Source of the DNA: Diospyros lotus
Taxonomy: Eukaryota; Streptophyta; Magnoliopsida; Ericales; Ebenaceae
Reading direction: 5' to 3'
DNA: 64,000 bases
NCBI RefSeq assembly: GCF_014633365.1
Contig: NC_068344.1
Span: 9,687,669 to 9,751,668 of the forward strand
Position numbers and translations under genes: made by a program. A model generated the notes under the pieces. That model saw only the letters and a list, made by a program, of their open reading frames with translations. It was not told where the DNA came from and ran no database searches. Of the stretch, positions 33,888 to 46,851 are shown piece after piece (position 1 is the first letter of the stretch; every line of letters begins with the position of its first letter).

Positions 33888-35390
33888 AATCAAATTGAGT
33901 AACGTGATGAGATAAAGATTCAAGATATGAGTTGAGGACTCATAATGGTTAATCTCAAGATTTTGGTTATAAGACCAATAAAATTTTGAGGATGAATTTT
34001 CTTTAAGAGGAATTGAATGTAACAGCCTAAATTTTTAAAAGAAATTGCAAAGAGTTAAGGAAATTAAGAGTACAAAATATTTTATGGGGTGTTGATATAA
34101 TACTCGATTTTTTTTTAAAAAATGGATATTCTAAAAATAAATTTTAAATTAATTAAAATTAGACCCGGAAAGGATTTAGTTATAATTTGGCGAATTATCT
34201 AGCCTTAAGAGAAATCAATGAAAGCCAAAACATGAATTCACAAAGTAATGTCCTTATTATAATTTGTTTTAAATTAAGTAAGGTAGGTCATTGCTAATTT
34301 AAGGAGTTGTTGAAATCCACAAAAGGTTGGTGAAATATTTTACTTTGAACTCGACTAAAATTCAATGGGTTCAAACTGAAACGAAGCAAAAAATTGGTGT
34401 CAAAGTAAGCATAACTGAGAACACGATGGTACATTCGAATTTCACAATTGACCCTTGAATTGAAAATAATCGAGAATAAAAGATTTTGAAAAAAAATTGT
34501 CTAAGACAAGATGAGCAATTTGGTCGAGCTATTTTGAGTCAAAATTCCAAGAAAATGATTACGAATCGGATTAAACTATTTTATGATACTAAGAGGAGGC
34601 ATGGAAAAAAACATGATATTTTTTACACCAATTTTAGAACACAAAAAAAGCAAGATATTGAAGCCAAAAGTTAACAGAACTAAAGAAAGCCAAAGGGAAG
34701 CACCAACTAGCCTATTAGGCAAATTCAAGGATCAACCAAATTTGATTCGAAATTTTGCTTGGATTCGATTGCAACTGATTGGAAATGTAGAATGATGAAG
34801 AAATCTTGTGAAACCTAAAGAAATAAGACCAAGAATTAATGAAATATTGCTGATGTATGCACGTATATGCAAATATGGAATACTTGCTACAACAAAAGGA
34901 CGATGAAGCTTGGAGTCGGATTGTTGATGGAGGTAAACGATGCGACAATATAAAGGCTGATAGAGATGATTGAAGAAGACAACTAAGTCGTCAAGCTATG
35001 GGCAATAGCTGTGGAAACAATATTTTGATAGGATGAAACAAGGGACCATCATCTATAAATACTAATGGTTGTCTCTGTTCTTTAAGCATAACGAGAAATA
35101 GTGACAAAGAGAAAGGAAAAAATAAGAGAAAACGAAGATTTTTGGTCACTAAAAAAGATGAAGAGGTGAGGTGGTTTTAATATTTTTTAGCCTTTTTCGA
35201 ACCGTGAGAAGTAGCAACAACGGTCGTTGATGGCCTAAGAATGGCTAATAATGGCTTCCAGCAACAACAATAGTTGTTAAGGTTGCCTAGAGGATGGTTA
35301 GTGGCAAAGTGGCTTTTGGGGAAAAGCGCGAGGAATTTTTTTAAAAAAACTCAAGTTTTGAAGTGATATTTCTATCCAAAAGTTTTGCCT
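33888..35390 (+). mobile_element. Ty3/gypsy 3' end plus LTR, copy 2
   Basis: Collinear copy of 5433-7083. The internal region ends GAGGATGAATTTTCTTTAAG and the LTR starts TGTAACAGCC at 34018. At about 35385 it joins directly to the equivalent of 8686, so it lacks 1.6 kb present in copy 1, including the MULE at 7318. The word AAAAGTTTT occurs at both edges of the missing part. ORFs at 34486-34948 are not genes. Confidence 0.65.
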
Positions 35391-35690
35391 TAAAAAGTTT
35401 TACTGATAAATGTCCTAATAATGATGGATTGAATTAATAAGAGTTTAAAACTCCATTTCTCTCATTACAAAGATCAGTTTATTGCATGTGATGTGATAAT
35501 GTATTGCTTAAGCATTCAAGTATCATATATATATGATTTGTATTGAATTCCACCATTTTTTTAAGGAGATGATTTTTTTAAAAAAAAAAAATACACACAT
35601 CCATGTGAGTTTCTCAAACTTGTATTTTTCATGAGACGAAATTTAAAAAAAAAAAAATACACAATTTTATGAGATGTGTGTTTTTTTAAA
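35390..35690. repeat. Block-duplication segment, copy 2
   Basis: 35390-35460 matches 8685-8765 and 35465-35690 matches 10013-10190. The 1.2 kb between these in copy 1 is missing here. Confidence 0.65.
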
Positions 35691-35699
35691 ATTTCATCG

Positions 35700-35900
35700 A
35701 ATTGCTCGCCGCTGCAACTGCCTGTTGGCCATCCGCAACTCCTTCACTAAGCCGATTGCTCGCTATTCACCAGTTGCCTACAACTTCGATTGCCCACTTG
35801 CTGCTCGTCGGTGACTGTCGCTGCAACACCTTGCCCGCTAGTCACTGCGAACTGCTTCGCCAAAGAAAAAGGCTGCTAGTTCCACAGAGTTCTCTGCTTT
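35700..35900. repeat. Short dispersed GC-rich repeat, inverted copy 2
   Basis: Reverse complement of 9460-9620, in the opposite orientation relative to the rest of the duplicated block. Confidence 0.5.
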
Positions 35901-35929
35901 TTCTCCAAAAACTTCTACCTTGATATATA

Positions 35930-37199
35930 AATATATGCAATGCCGAGGAGGATGGATACATTCAACCGTTTAAGCTTATAAATATATATAATATAATTCA
36001 ATTGAGGTGAAAGACTTTTAATGCATCTACTCACTCAATTAATGCTCCACTCCCTCATTTAATACCAACACAAAAGACTTCTGTCTATTAGCTAGGAAAA
36101 GTCTAGAGAGTTTGACTGACTCACCAACTGCCCTATTGAAAAGGGATAAAATGACGATTTTACTCCGCCCACTTTGCAAATTGGGCCGCTATTGCTCTCT
36201 CCTTGCTTGCTCGTCACCCTTCCATGGCCGCCGTCTCGCTACCCTCGCGTCGCCTCCGTCACCTCACCTCGCTGCGCTGACAATTGCTGCATCTTGAAGA
36301 TGTAACGACGATCGACGAGACAAAACGACAACAATGGCGAGGCAAGGCGACGGAGACGACACAAGGACAGCGAGACTATGGGCTCAGAGCGACAAAGCGC
36401 GACAAGACAGCAATCATGGAAGAGAGACGAACAAACAAGAAGAGAACAACAATGGGCGGGAGCAAAATTGTCTTCTTACCCCCTTTTTGTAAATGGCTTA
36501 GTAAACCCATCGAACTCTATATAACGACCCCTACTAGCTATTGCCTGCTGATGCTGACGTAACAACCCCCCCACCCAAATTAGATCCCAACCCGTAAGAT
36601 TTCACTTTCCTTCATTCTGTAACTTTATTTTTCATCTCTTCTTATTAAGTCTGCCACCACCTTCAATATGTTATCTATATCTTTTTTTATTTTTCATTTC
36701 ACTTAAATAACACTTATTTACATTTAATTTTTACCAATTTTAGAGCATTAATTTTCACTGACTTAGAAAAATTATTAATTAACTAACACATAAAAAAAAT
36801 TTATTTAAATTTTACCTCCCTCATTTTGCCGAATGAACATTGTTATTTACTAATAATATTAAAACCCTATCATTTACTATTAATATTGAAACATTACTTT
36901 GTAATTAATTTATTCATATATGTTGCGTTGTCATAATATGTTACTTTACTCCTAACCGAAAAACTTTTTTTTGTAGAGATGAAATCACAAAGTTCTCATA
37001 ATGTATATCTTACTCAAGTTTTCATTAGTCGAATTTCGAATATTGGTTAGGAATTTGAATCACAAAATGGCGTACACTTTTTACAATGCATGCACGAGAA
37101 CCGAGTTTTAGTGCTCGAATAACGAACAACAAAAAGAATAAGAAAACAAGTACAATCATATATCATATATAAGTTATTTATTTGCTCTAAAGAAAGAAA
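35930..37199. other. Interval without recognised gene
   Basis: 36110-36440 is GC-rich with ORFs of repetitive composition; 36600-37000 is AT-rich. I see no gene, LTR boundary or terminal repeat here. Confidence 0.35.
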
Positions 37200-39060
37200 A
37201 ACAAACGAGACCAATCAAATGTGCCGTAAAAATGTGCCACAAGTTAGCAAAAGAAACCATAGACATACACGAGTTTAGGTACAATGCTAGATTGTCGATG
37301 GTGAAATAACAAGCTGGCAATAATTCAGTGGTTAGATAATTTTTGGAGAAACATAACCATGGTTTGACTACTCACACATTTGTTAAGATTACACTGAAAT
37401 GTCTCGACCATAAAGAAAACACTTGCACAATAATTTTTGAAAGCCAATCTATCAACATGTCAACAATTGCGACTCATGAAGATAGAGTCGAGCAGTCCAT
37501 TATCAATAGATTATATTGAGATAAATATCAGGAACCATGAAAACGATTTACATTAGGAACAAATGGGTCATGACACTGAACTAATCGAGCATTTCACATC
37601 TAAGAGAAAGAAAAGTCTAAACTTTTTCTTTAATTACAATACGAACTCAAAAAATAAGATGTTTCGTTGTTTTTGAACTGATTCTGAGTAAAAAGGCTCA
37701 TGTCTTCTTAAGGGATGTCGTAGTGTTTCATACAACACCAAAAAGTACTCAATGATTTTTGCATCATTTATTAGTGTAAACCACCATGACCAAATGATTA
37801 TCCTTGGTTGCAGATTATTGAGACAATCAAATCATGTTTAGCTATTCTCAAAGTTCCTAGAAGTCATGCCAAACCAAACAGCCCCTATTGTTATAATCAT
37901 TGATCAAGACGCTGTAATTTCAAAAGCTATCTCAATGGTGTTTCCATTCAGTTTGCACTGATACTGATTTTGCCAGTGACATATTTTGAACAAATTTTCT
38001 AAAAAAATCAATGACATATTGTATAAGAAACAAAATATCATAGACTAGTGAATATCATTAAACAGTTTGAATCGCCCGAGGAGTTCGAATAATGATGAAC
38101 TGAGATAATGGAGACCACTAATTTGGGCAGCAATGAATGGTTGATCAACATGTACAAAATACACGGTCAATGGGTACTAGCTCATGTCAAACATGTATTC
38201 AGTGCAGGAATGTCTAGCACTCAAAGGGTTGAGAGCAATCACTCATTTTTAAATAAATATATCAACAGAAATAGTTCATTGATGGACTTCATCACACGTT
38301 TCAATAAGACATTAGCTCATCAATGCCATGAGAAACTAGTTATCAACCATATTGATTTCAATAAACAACCAATGCTAACCTCAATTGTTATAATGGAGCA
38401 ATAGATAGTACATATATACACGAAACATATATTTGTATTGTTCCATAAAGAAGTTGAGCAAATCAATTTCTATATTTGTTCAAAGAGATCTAGCTCCGTA
38501 AATGTTAATGTGTACAATGTGGAACGTTTTGAGCAAAGGAAAAAAATTGATAGGCACTAAGACCTAACTTATTACCCAGAGTATGATTTCATATTATGTA
38601 GTTGTCAAATGTTTTTAATTTGACAACTATCCATGGTGACACATGTTGTTCCATTTGAAGAAAAAATAAGTGTCGTTATCGAAAAAATATATTTTAAAAA
38701 TGTGGACAAAGAATGCAAAGGTTGGATTTGTACATGAACCTTTGGCTAGTTTATCAATTGATGATGATTCTAGTCGGTCATTAATGGCAAGGCATGTGTT
38801 ACTATCACACAAAGCTTTGTTGTTGGTCGATGATGTGTTTTTAACATATGCTCGCATCACTTTTCTATTGGATGACTTATAAAGTTTGCACATTAGGCTT
38901 AAAGATATTGACAACTACGAAAATATCAAAATGAATAGGAATAGGAGCAAAAGTCGCGATGAGACCCAAGTGGTATGTGATCCGAATTCTGTTAGAGCGT
39001 GGAAAGCGATTAAAGTCATCAAAAAAGAAGGCAATGTCCAAATCTAGCAGAACATGCACA
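37200..39060 (+). pseudogene. FAR1/FRS-like transposase, left arm of inverted repeat
   Basis: Domesticated FAR1/FHY3/FRS regulators and their MULE relatives share a WRKY-GCM1-type DNA-binding domain, a DDE core and a SWIM finger. Pieces visible here in order: the end of the DNA-binding domain with KHNHGLTTH (about 37340-37370); the first DDE segment near 37740-37800 (ISVNHHDQ-like); an open 98-codon stretch at 38108-38404 with NEWLINMYKIHGQWVLAHV, FSAGMSSTQRVES; and the SWIM-end phrase KKYILKMWTKNAKVG (38674-38718), with the C-x-C part just upstream at about 38600. Stops and frameshifts throughout. It meets its mirror copy at about 39065. Confidence 0.8.
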
Positions 39061-40640
39061 AGAAGACTTGCCTGATGTTAGATTGGGACATTGCCTTCTC
39101 TTTCAATGACTTTAATCGCTTCCTGCACCCTTTCGCTCTAACAACATTTGGATCACATACCACTTAGATCTCCTTGTGGATTTTGCTCATATTCTTGCTC
39201 ATCCCAATATTTTTGTTGTTGTCAATATCTTTAAGCCTAATATGCAAACTTTCGAATTCATCTAATAGAAAAGTGTTGTAAGCATCTATTAAAGATGCGT
39301 GATCGACTAACAACGAAATCTTGTGTAATAGTAACAAATGCCTTGTCATTAATGACTGACTAGAACCATCTTCGACTGATAAACCAGCCAAAAGTTCGTG
39401 TATGAATTCAACATTTGCATTATTTGTCCACCATCTTAAAATATATTTCTCCAATAACAACACTTGTTTTTTCTGCAAATAACATGTGTCAGCATGGATG
39501 ACCGTCAAACCCGAACATTCGATAACTGCACGATATGAAATCATACTCTTGGTAATAAGTCAACTCTCGATGCCTATCAAAATTTTTCCCTTGCTAGAAA
39601 CACTCCACGATGTACACCTTAACATCTACGTAGCTTGATCTCTTTAAACATATGTAGAAGTTGTTTTGCTCAACTTCATTTCGAAACAACACAAATATAT
39701 ACTTTATATATATCTGTATCATTTGTTACTCCAACATAACAACTGAACTCAACCTTAGTTGTTCACTAAGATCAATATAATTGGCAACTAATTCTTCATG
39801 GCGTTGATGAGCTAACGCCCTATTGAAATGTGTGATGGAATCCATGAACGAGTTATTTCTGGTAACATATTTCTTCAAAAATGAATGAATACTCTCAATC
39901 CTTTAGTTGCTAGATATTCCTACACAAAATACATGTTTGGCATACGCTGGTACCTATTAACTGTGTATTTCATACATTTTGATCAATCATTCATTGCAAC
40001 CCAAGTTATTGATCTGCATTATCTCAATCCATCACTGTTCAAAATCCTCGAACGATTTAAACTATTTAATGATATTCACTAACATGTGATACTACTCTTT
40101 ATACATCATTGCGTTGATTTTTTAAAAAACTTATTCAAAATATGTCAGGCAAAATCGGTACAGAATAAACAACACCACCATCGAAACTTCGGTACAAAAT
40201 TGCAACATTTTGATCAGTAATTATAACAACTGGGGCCACTTGGTTTGGCATGATTTCTAAAAACTTCAAGAACAACCAAACAAATGATTCGATCATCTCA
40301 TCACTAACATTCTACACTCAAATATAATGGTCTGACCATGATGGTTTACACTAATAAATGGAACAAAAATCATAAAGGACTTGGTATTATAAGTTGTATC
40401 GAACACTACGACATTGCCAAAAACAAAACATCTTATTGTCTAAATCCTTATCATAAAAAAAAAAAAAAGTTTAAACTTTTCTCTTTCTCAAAGGTAAAAT
40501 GCTCAATAGTGTTTCGACATGACCTATGAAAGTTCAAACTTTTATCCCTCCCAAATATAAAATGCTCAATTAGTGTTCCTAATATCTCGTCCAATACAAC
40601 CCATTTGTTGGTGTTGTTTGTGTGCTTCTTTAAATTTTTG
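37560..40640. repeat. Tail-to-tail inverted repeat, arms about 1.5 kb
   Basis: 37560-39055 and 39080-40640 are reverse complements at roughly 80 per cent or better, by eye, with small indels. Examples: AGTGTAAACCACCATGACC at 37774 against AGTGTAAACCATCATGGTC on the opposite strand near 40350, and GATATTGACAA at 38908 against the opposite strand at 39218. The centre is a spacer of about 25 bp at 39055-39080. Confidence 0.85.
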
Positions 40641-40690
40641 CTTATGACATCAATCATAAATTCCTTTTTTTTCAACTACTATATCCTGTG
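39075..40690 (-). pseudogene. FAR1/FRS-like transposase, right arm of inverted repeat
   Basis: Minus-strand copy of the same gene. In order from 40690 downward: linker (MIDVISKNLKK ... EHFIFGRDKS), VVVFDTTYNTKSF with the first DDE aspartate and PFISVNHHGQT (about 40410-40310), IITDQN with the second aspartate (about 40230), the AGMSSTQR-equivalent with NNSFMDSITHFNRALAHQ (about 39880-39790), and EKYILRWWTNNANV (about 39455-39410) with a helical tail to 39164. It is better preserved at the 5' side than the left arm. The C-terminal ORF of 126 codons (39544-39164) includes a frameshift joint. Confidence 0.8.
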
Positions 40691-41260
40691 AAAGTTGCAA
40701 AGAATGTATCAAAACAACATACTCACGAAAATCCATCATATTTAAGTTTGACCATCCAATTAAGTCTAAAGATTTAATTTATTGAAAGCCGTCTCTATCA
40801 GCTAAAAGAAACTCCAACTTCTTGAAAAAAAAGAAAAAAGCAAATTCAGATTTTTTTTTTCCTTATAGAAATCAATTTTAAACAATTAGAAGAACAATTA
40901 AATCAAACAAATTCTAAACAACGAATACAAAAATTCAGAAACAATTAGAAACAGAGGGCCCAAATGCTTTTTGGCTCATGATAGTTTGGTCCAATATGAG
41001 GCTGATTTTGATAGTTAAATGCTGACTACAAGCATAGAAAATTTCCAGATTTGCTTTCGGCTTTTGTCCATATACAAAAACTTAGTCCAGCTCGCGCATC
41101 TTTGCAAAAACCATCCATAACTTATAAACAGATGCTGTTATGAAGGACTCATTTGAGGCTCAGATACGAACTGATCAGTGGGCTGAGGGGGGAGTTGACC
41201 CGCCATGGCTGCAGCCATCGGTTGCCGAGTGACAAAGAAAACTAAGGGGGTTACCTTCCT
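40691..41260. repeat. Block-duplication segment, copy 2 (40.7-41.26 kb)
   Basis: Close copy of 10641-11230. Homology passes into the MITE left arm at 41261. Confidence 0.8.
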
Positions 41261-41389
41261 AGGGGCTGTTTGCTTACCTGTTTGATCACTTACAACATTA
41301 CTAAAATTTAAATTTTGTATAATTTATTTACTTATATATTTATTAAAAATTAAACATTATCATGATTAAACGTTAATTGGAAAAAAAGT

Positions 41390-44300
41390 AAAAAAACTGC
41401 TAATAAAATTTTTACCAACGGTAATTTTATTTGTCGGAAATACCTCCGTCAGAAAATATTACCGGCGGTTAAAAACCGCCAGTAATGATATTATTACCGG
41501 CAGTTTAAAACAACCAGTAATGGCTTTAATAATATTCAAACAATTACAATATTAGCATGAGAGACACCAGTTCCGAGAGAGATGGAGCAATTTTGGAGCC
41601 AACAAGAAAAGACCAGCCCCAAAACAGAACACAAACATGGGGCAAATGTCCCAAAACAGAATTAAAGCGACATTGCCAAGCTTCCAGCCAATCAAAAGAC
41701 CAAATGCCAATCTCCAAGAATTAGATGGATCTAGGCAGGCAAAAAGAAGCAAGATCCATGCTCATAGCAAAGAAGCTAATTAGGTAAATGAAATTAGCTT
41801 TTAAGCTACAAATGGATGGTAGAAAAATGACCTGGATGGGCCGCAGTCAAGGAAACAAGAAAAGCCAACCTAAATACCATAACACGAACCAGCCATCAAA
41901 TAGGAGATCAGGGAAGGAGAGCCAAAAGGCCAAGTAAGCCGTAACTGTAAGCAAGCCAAGAGCGAAAAACTTTTGAGACTGATTCAAAACCAGCGAGGAC
42001 CTTCATAATATTTTGAACATAATCCATAATTAGTAACACGATGAGGCACTAAACAGAATGGTTAATTAAACCATTAATCATTAATTGTGCTACCAAAGAG
42101 AGTATTTGGATGTATGCAACATGGATTTGCTAATCAAACAAAATCATTGACCAAACTGGAAAACCCAAAAAACAAAAAACTCAACCGTGTTTGTGAAGCT
42201 ACAGAACTCATGTCTTGGGAATGCATTAAAACAAGCTCCTTCAGCACACGCATTCCCTACAACCTACACTCAAATGTTGGTTATAAACATAAACACTAAG
42301 AAATGCAACACCACATCTTCAAAACAAAGAAAATGTTTAGGGCAACTCCTGTCGTATAATTTTGCTTGTTCAGCAATGGTAATTTGATAAATATTAAGGC
42401 TCTCAAGATAACATAGCAAAGCCATCTGATGTGAATTAAGGCTCCCCTATTCAAAATGAACAATTCTTCAGAATAAAGAAAGAAATAACACAAATTGATT
42501 CGCATAGTGAAGGAGCAATGTCAAAGCAACTTGGTCGAAGACCCAATTACCCATATCGAGAAAAAGTAGCTAGATTGCATCTCACTCTCTCTCTATGAAA
42601 CAGTAGAAATAAGACTTTTTTTTTGTCCCCCCCAGAGTTTAGACTGGACTTCAATAAAGTAGGAGATGGTTATTCTTCTGCGGATTCTTTGACCCATTTG
42701 ATTATATTTTCTACCTGTTTTTTCTTTCTTGTTTATAAACATCAAAATAAATGAATATTTTGAACTTGGTTTGTTGCGGTGCTTTCCCTTTTCGTTTTTG
42801 TTTTGTTTTGTTACGTTTGTTTGTTTGTTTGTTTTTAGAACCACAAACATCAAAGAATGAACAGTTGGAGATCACTGTTGATCCTACAGAATAATTTTTA
42901 TTGCCAGATAACAGCTATTAGTTATTCTTAAAACCAACCAGTAAAAACAATTAATTTTGCTTCTCTAAAATAAGTCTAAAACTAATAAGTGTTTTGAGAT
43001 AAAATGCAGAAAACTAAAAGAGTGTTCAAACATAATGAAGCGGCATAATTCAAAGGGATTGACTGAAGGGAGGGAGGGAGAGGCTCATGCCTGGTCCAAT
43101 AATAAAGAGCATGTTTTTTGAGGGAGAAGCTGCAAAAGAAAGAGACATCAAAAGGTGGGACTCCAAAAGAGCATTTCAAAGAATTTGAGGAAAAATGGCT
43201 AGAAATTTGTTCAAAACAATTTCCCCCGGAAAATGCCCCCAAAACCCACCCATATACTCCCTCTAGCGTCGTCTCGCCAATCAAACAAAGTATGCAATCA
43301 TGAAAGTTCTTCCCACGCATTGGCAGGTCCACAAATTAATCACTTTTATTGAGTGCTATTTTGGGTTTTCTTTTAATTAATCAATACAAATTAATATCAC
43401 ATTTATATATATTTTTTAAATTAAACAAGACAAAGTATGACCTCGGGTAAATCAAATATCATATAATATTATTAATTTAATTAAGTTACTAATCTTATTT
43501 CATCCTTAACTTAATTCTATCACAACATATTATGTAATTCTATTACAACATAGTTTTTCATGCAGTTGTCATGTTTTTTAACTATCCTTGCAAATCTGCA
43601 ACAGACATTTCGATTTTTCAGGACCCGATTAAGAAGGCCCCTATGGCGAAGAAGAAAGTCAAAAACATAATAGATCAGAGTGCCAAGAGGCATACTAAAG
43701 CCCAAATTTTCTCATACACCAATAATCCCACCACTCCCAACCTGCAGTACAGCATGAAAATCAATATATCATTTACCTGTATCTATAAACTATTTTTTAC
43801 CATGTTAAGTAATCCAATAACAATGATTAGGAACCCTTATGCCACCTCCTGAAACCTGGGACTTTTCTGTGCACGGATTTTGTTGTTCTGGTTTTGGTTA
43901 TTTTTGGAATCAAAGAAGTAAGCTAGGTTCTGATTTTTTCATATAATTTTCACTTCATACAACTACAACTTTGAATCTAACAAAAACAACTTTCTGGTGA
44001 GTTCTGAGACACTCCCTAGAAACATCTACTATAATTAGTTAATCAAACACGTCATCTCGTGCTCTCAAGTTTTCACCAAACAAACTCTAAAGATTCACTC
44101 TCACACCATATCCTTATACAATCCTTTTAATTTGGTCTACCCATTGGTAAGAAGAATTTCCAGTCAATACTGTGTAACATTTTTCATAAGTTTTCTGGTG
44201 GAAGTGATTCTAAGCATCACAGTTCTAGTTTCTCAATAATCAATATCCATGATTTTTTTTTTCCAATATTTTGAACTATATGTAATGCTGAAGAATCAGT

Positions 44301-45269
44301 GGAGGAAATTTTATAAGAAACTCAACGTTAGAACATAAGAACAAAAATTAAAAATCATTGAAATGATTAAATCAATTTTACTCCAATCAATACTAACTCT
44401 AAAAACAACAATGTTGATCAATAATTATGATCTAATAGAATGAATTATCATCTAAATCTCAACCGATAAACAGAGGATCTGGGATAACACGCAAGATTCA
44501 TACGTATAGACAGATAAATAAACGATAGAGATACATTATACACAAGCTGGAGACAAACCTGATCAAGGAAGAACAACTACCGCAGAGCAATCAAACTGTA
44601 ATTTACCCCAATTCCAATCAACACTTCTCTGGTTGCATGTGCGACTGATCAGTGAGCGAAGGAGGGCGAGGGCGAGGCCGATGGCGAGAGCGACTGAGAG
44701 TGAGCGAGGGAGGGCGAGAGCGACAGCGACTGAGAGAGAGCGAGGGAGGGAGGGCGAGGGCGACTGAGAGTGAGCGAGGGAGGGCGAGAGCGACTGAGAG
44801 TGAGCAAGGGAGGGCGAGGCGAGGCGAGCGAGGGTGATCGAGGGAGGCAGCGAAGGCGATCGAGGGAGGCAGCGAGGCGCGAGCTAGATAATGTTAGGGT
44901 TTGCAGGGGGGATTTTGGAAGAGATCGAATGGGGTGAAGGGAAGAATTGGGCCGGGTGCACGCAGGAGAGAATTGGGCTGGGTGCGCGCAGGGCCTTATA
45001 TAATCCTATCCCCGGCGGTTTTAAAACCGCCGAGGATGGGTAAACACAACCGGCGATTTTATTAAACCGCTGGTTATGCTTCAAAAATCACCGACGATTT
45101 TTTAAAACCGCCGGAGATGTGTATCCCATTACTGGCGATTTTAAAATCGTCGGTCTTTTGACTCATCACCGGCGGTTCTACAAATCACCGATAATTGTGG
45201 TGTTTTTCCGACGATTATTAAAATCGTCGGGAAAACTTCGCCGCCAATACCCCTTTTTCTTGTAGTGTT
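41390..45269. mobile_element. Non-autonomous CACTA (En/Spm) element, about 3.9 kb
   Basis: Right end TTTTTCTTGTAGTG is the canonical inverted CACTACAAGAAAAA terminus. The left end is eroded (around 41385-41400, GTAAAAAAACTGC). Subterminal palindromic repeats lie at both ends: left 41410-41520 (TTACCGGCGGTTAAAAACCG), right 45008-45245 (six units such as CCGGCGGTTTTAAAACCGCC). No transposase can be read. The interior (41540-44640) is not TE-like; a hydrophobic 66-codon minus-strand ORF (41752-41552) and other short ORFs may be host fragments that I do not recognise. Confidence 0.8.
44645..44875. repeat. GA-rich tandem repeat in CACTA element
   Basis: Variable units of GAGCGAGGGAGGGCGAGAGC and GACTGAGAGT repeated about ten times. 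The Glu/Arg/Gly ORF over it (44652-44837) is a by-product. Confidence 0.85.
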
Positions 45270-45564
45270 ATAATTATCAAAAATAATATTTAAACTCGAT
45301 AGTATTTAAATTATTTAATTTTTAAAAATATATAACTTAAAAAATTATTCAATATTTAAATTTTACCAATACCTTATAAGTATTCAAAACACTAAGCCAA
45401 ACACCCCCTGAAAGCCATTTTAAAAAACAGTAAACAGCCCCAAAGCATATAGTCCAACGGTAAGATAAACGATATGTCAGATTCACACCGATGGTTGTAA
45501 GTTCGATTTTTATCCTCCACAATACAGCGAGTCCGCACAAGGGTAAGCAAAACATGCTATTCAT

Positions 45565-46154
45565 CTCCATCCATATTACCCGAGTAATTTCTTGGAACAC
45601 TGGCCATCCGGGTTGCCCCGCCAAGAAAAGGGTCGGATCCCACCAAGCCAACACTGATCTGGACCCAGGAAGCTCATCATCATAGCCCCTTTAAGAACTT
45701 GGAATTGAAGGACAGAACAAGAAGAAAAAGCAGATGCTGATATATTTATGAATGTATGTATGTATATGTACATGCACGAACACAGAGTAACGTGCGCCAA
45801 CACACACACCCAAAGGGCTGTTGATTTTGGAGATGGATCTGAAATCATCGGCTTCGAATACCAGCACAGAGAGGGGCAACCACCCCCAAGAAACATCCCA
45901 TCTCTCTGTGAAACAGCGAAGCCTCAATCGGGTTCATTTTCCGGGCCACCGTATTTACAGTACGTTTGGAAGAAAGCATGGAATGGCAATACTTCCATTC
46001 TACCCTTTTCCGTCCTTTTCCATTACTAAGAAATAGAATGGATTCATGGAAAGAAAAGAAAAAGAACGGAAAGCAACGGCCGATCTATTTTCTGATTCGG
46101 AAACCAGTTCTTACGAACAGAAACCGCAATCAAACAAAACAGATCGTGATGTTC

Positions 46155-46193
<39 letters not shown>

Positions 46194-46516
46194 GTGTTTG
46201 GCTTAGCGGTTTGACCGCTTATAAGATATCTTACCGAAAGGGGCTGTTGAGTTTGAGAACTGAATCATCGACTCTCAGATGAAGCCGATCGATCTGAGAA
46301 GACAGAGATCGGCATCTACGAAGAGGGGAAACAGCCTCCGCAAATCCCCAGCTCTCCGATCGAGCCTCATCCTGAATCTGATCGCCATTTTGGAACCCTA
46401 GCCCGCTTTGGATATTTTGGATTTTATAGTGGTCTAGTTGCCTGTTTTATCCCTGGAGGTAGGGTTGGGATATTCGCGGGGAGAAAGGGTATTCCAGTCA
46501 TTGTACTGAAAGGGTA
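45565..46516. repeat. Block-duplication segment, copy 2 (45.57-46.52 kb)
   Basis: Very close copy of 11360-12284, beginning at ACTGGCCATCCGGGTTGCCC (45599; 11375 in copy 1). Differences are few and include a missing (GAA)n tract and a small insertion (45693-45715). It ends at the MULE-A target site. Confidence 0.85.
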
Positions 46517-46851
46517 TTCCAGTAAGCAAAATTCTATTCGTAACCACGATTTTACTCTCTGCAACCACTTTTTAATACACCTAAAATAGTCTCAAGAAAA
46601 AAATTCAATTTTACCTTTCATCTTCAATGGTCAACCACCTACATTAAACAACCACTTGATATTGTACTTTCTTCCACCGACAAACTCTGTAATTTCCTCT
46701 CACCCGTCGTCCGTCGTAATAACTTATTATTTCATACCCACAATCGAAAATTGAAAATCTATTTTCTCCTCAAGGTCACTCATTTCTCTTGTTTCACACC
46801 CATCATTGCTCAACCATTTTCTCTCATAATATCAACGAGTCGAAGTTAGAC

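Larger units (their letters stand above)
41261..45410. mobile_element. MITE with about 90-bp TIRs, split by a CACTA element
   Basis: Left arm from AGGGGCTGTTTGCTTACC (41261) and right arm ending AAGCCAAACACCCCCTG (45394-45410) are reverse complements for about 90 bp, including AAAATTTAAAT and TTATATATTT. The ends resemble hAT-type MITEs. Related ends occur at 11231 and 11960/46195 (GTGTTTGGCTTAGCGGTTTG). Everything between about 41390 and 45269 belongs to the CACTA element. No clear target duplication was found. Confidence 0.65.

Noticed and set aside
44652..44837. Glu/Arg/Gly-rich 61-codon ORF
   Set aside because: Direct translation of the GA-rich tandem repeat in the CACTA element.
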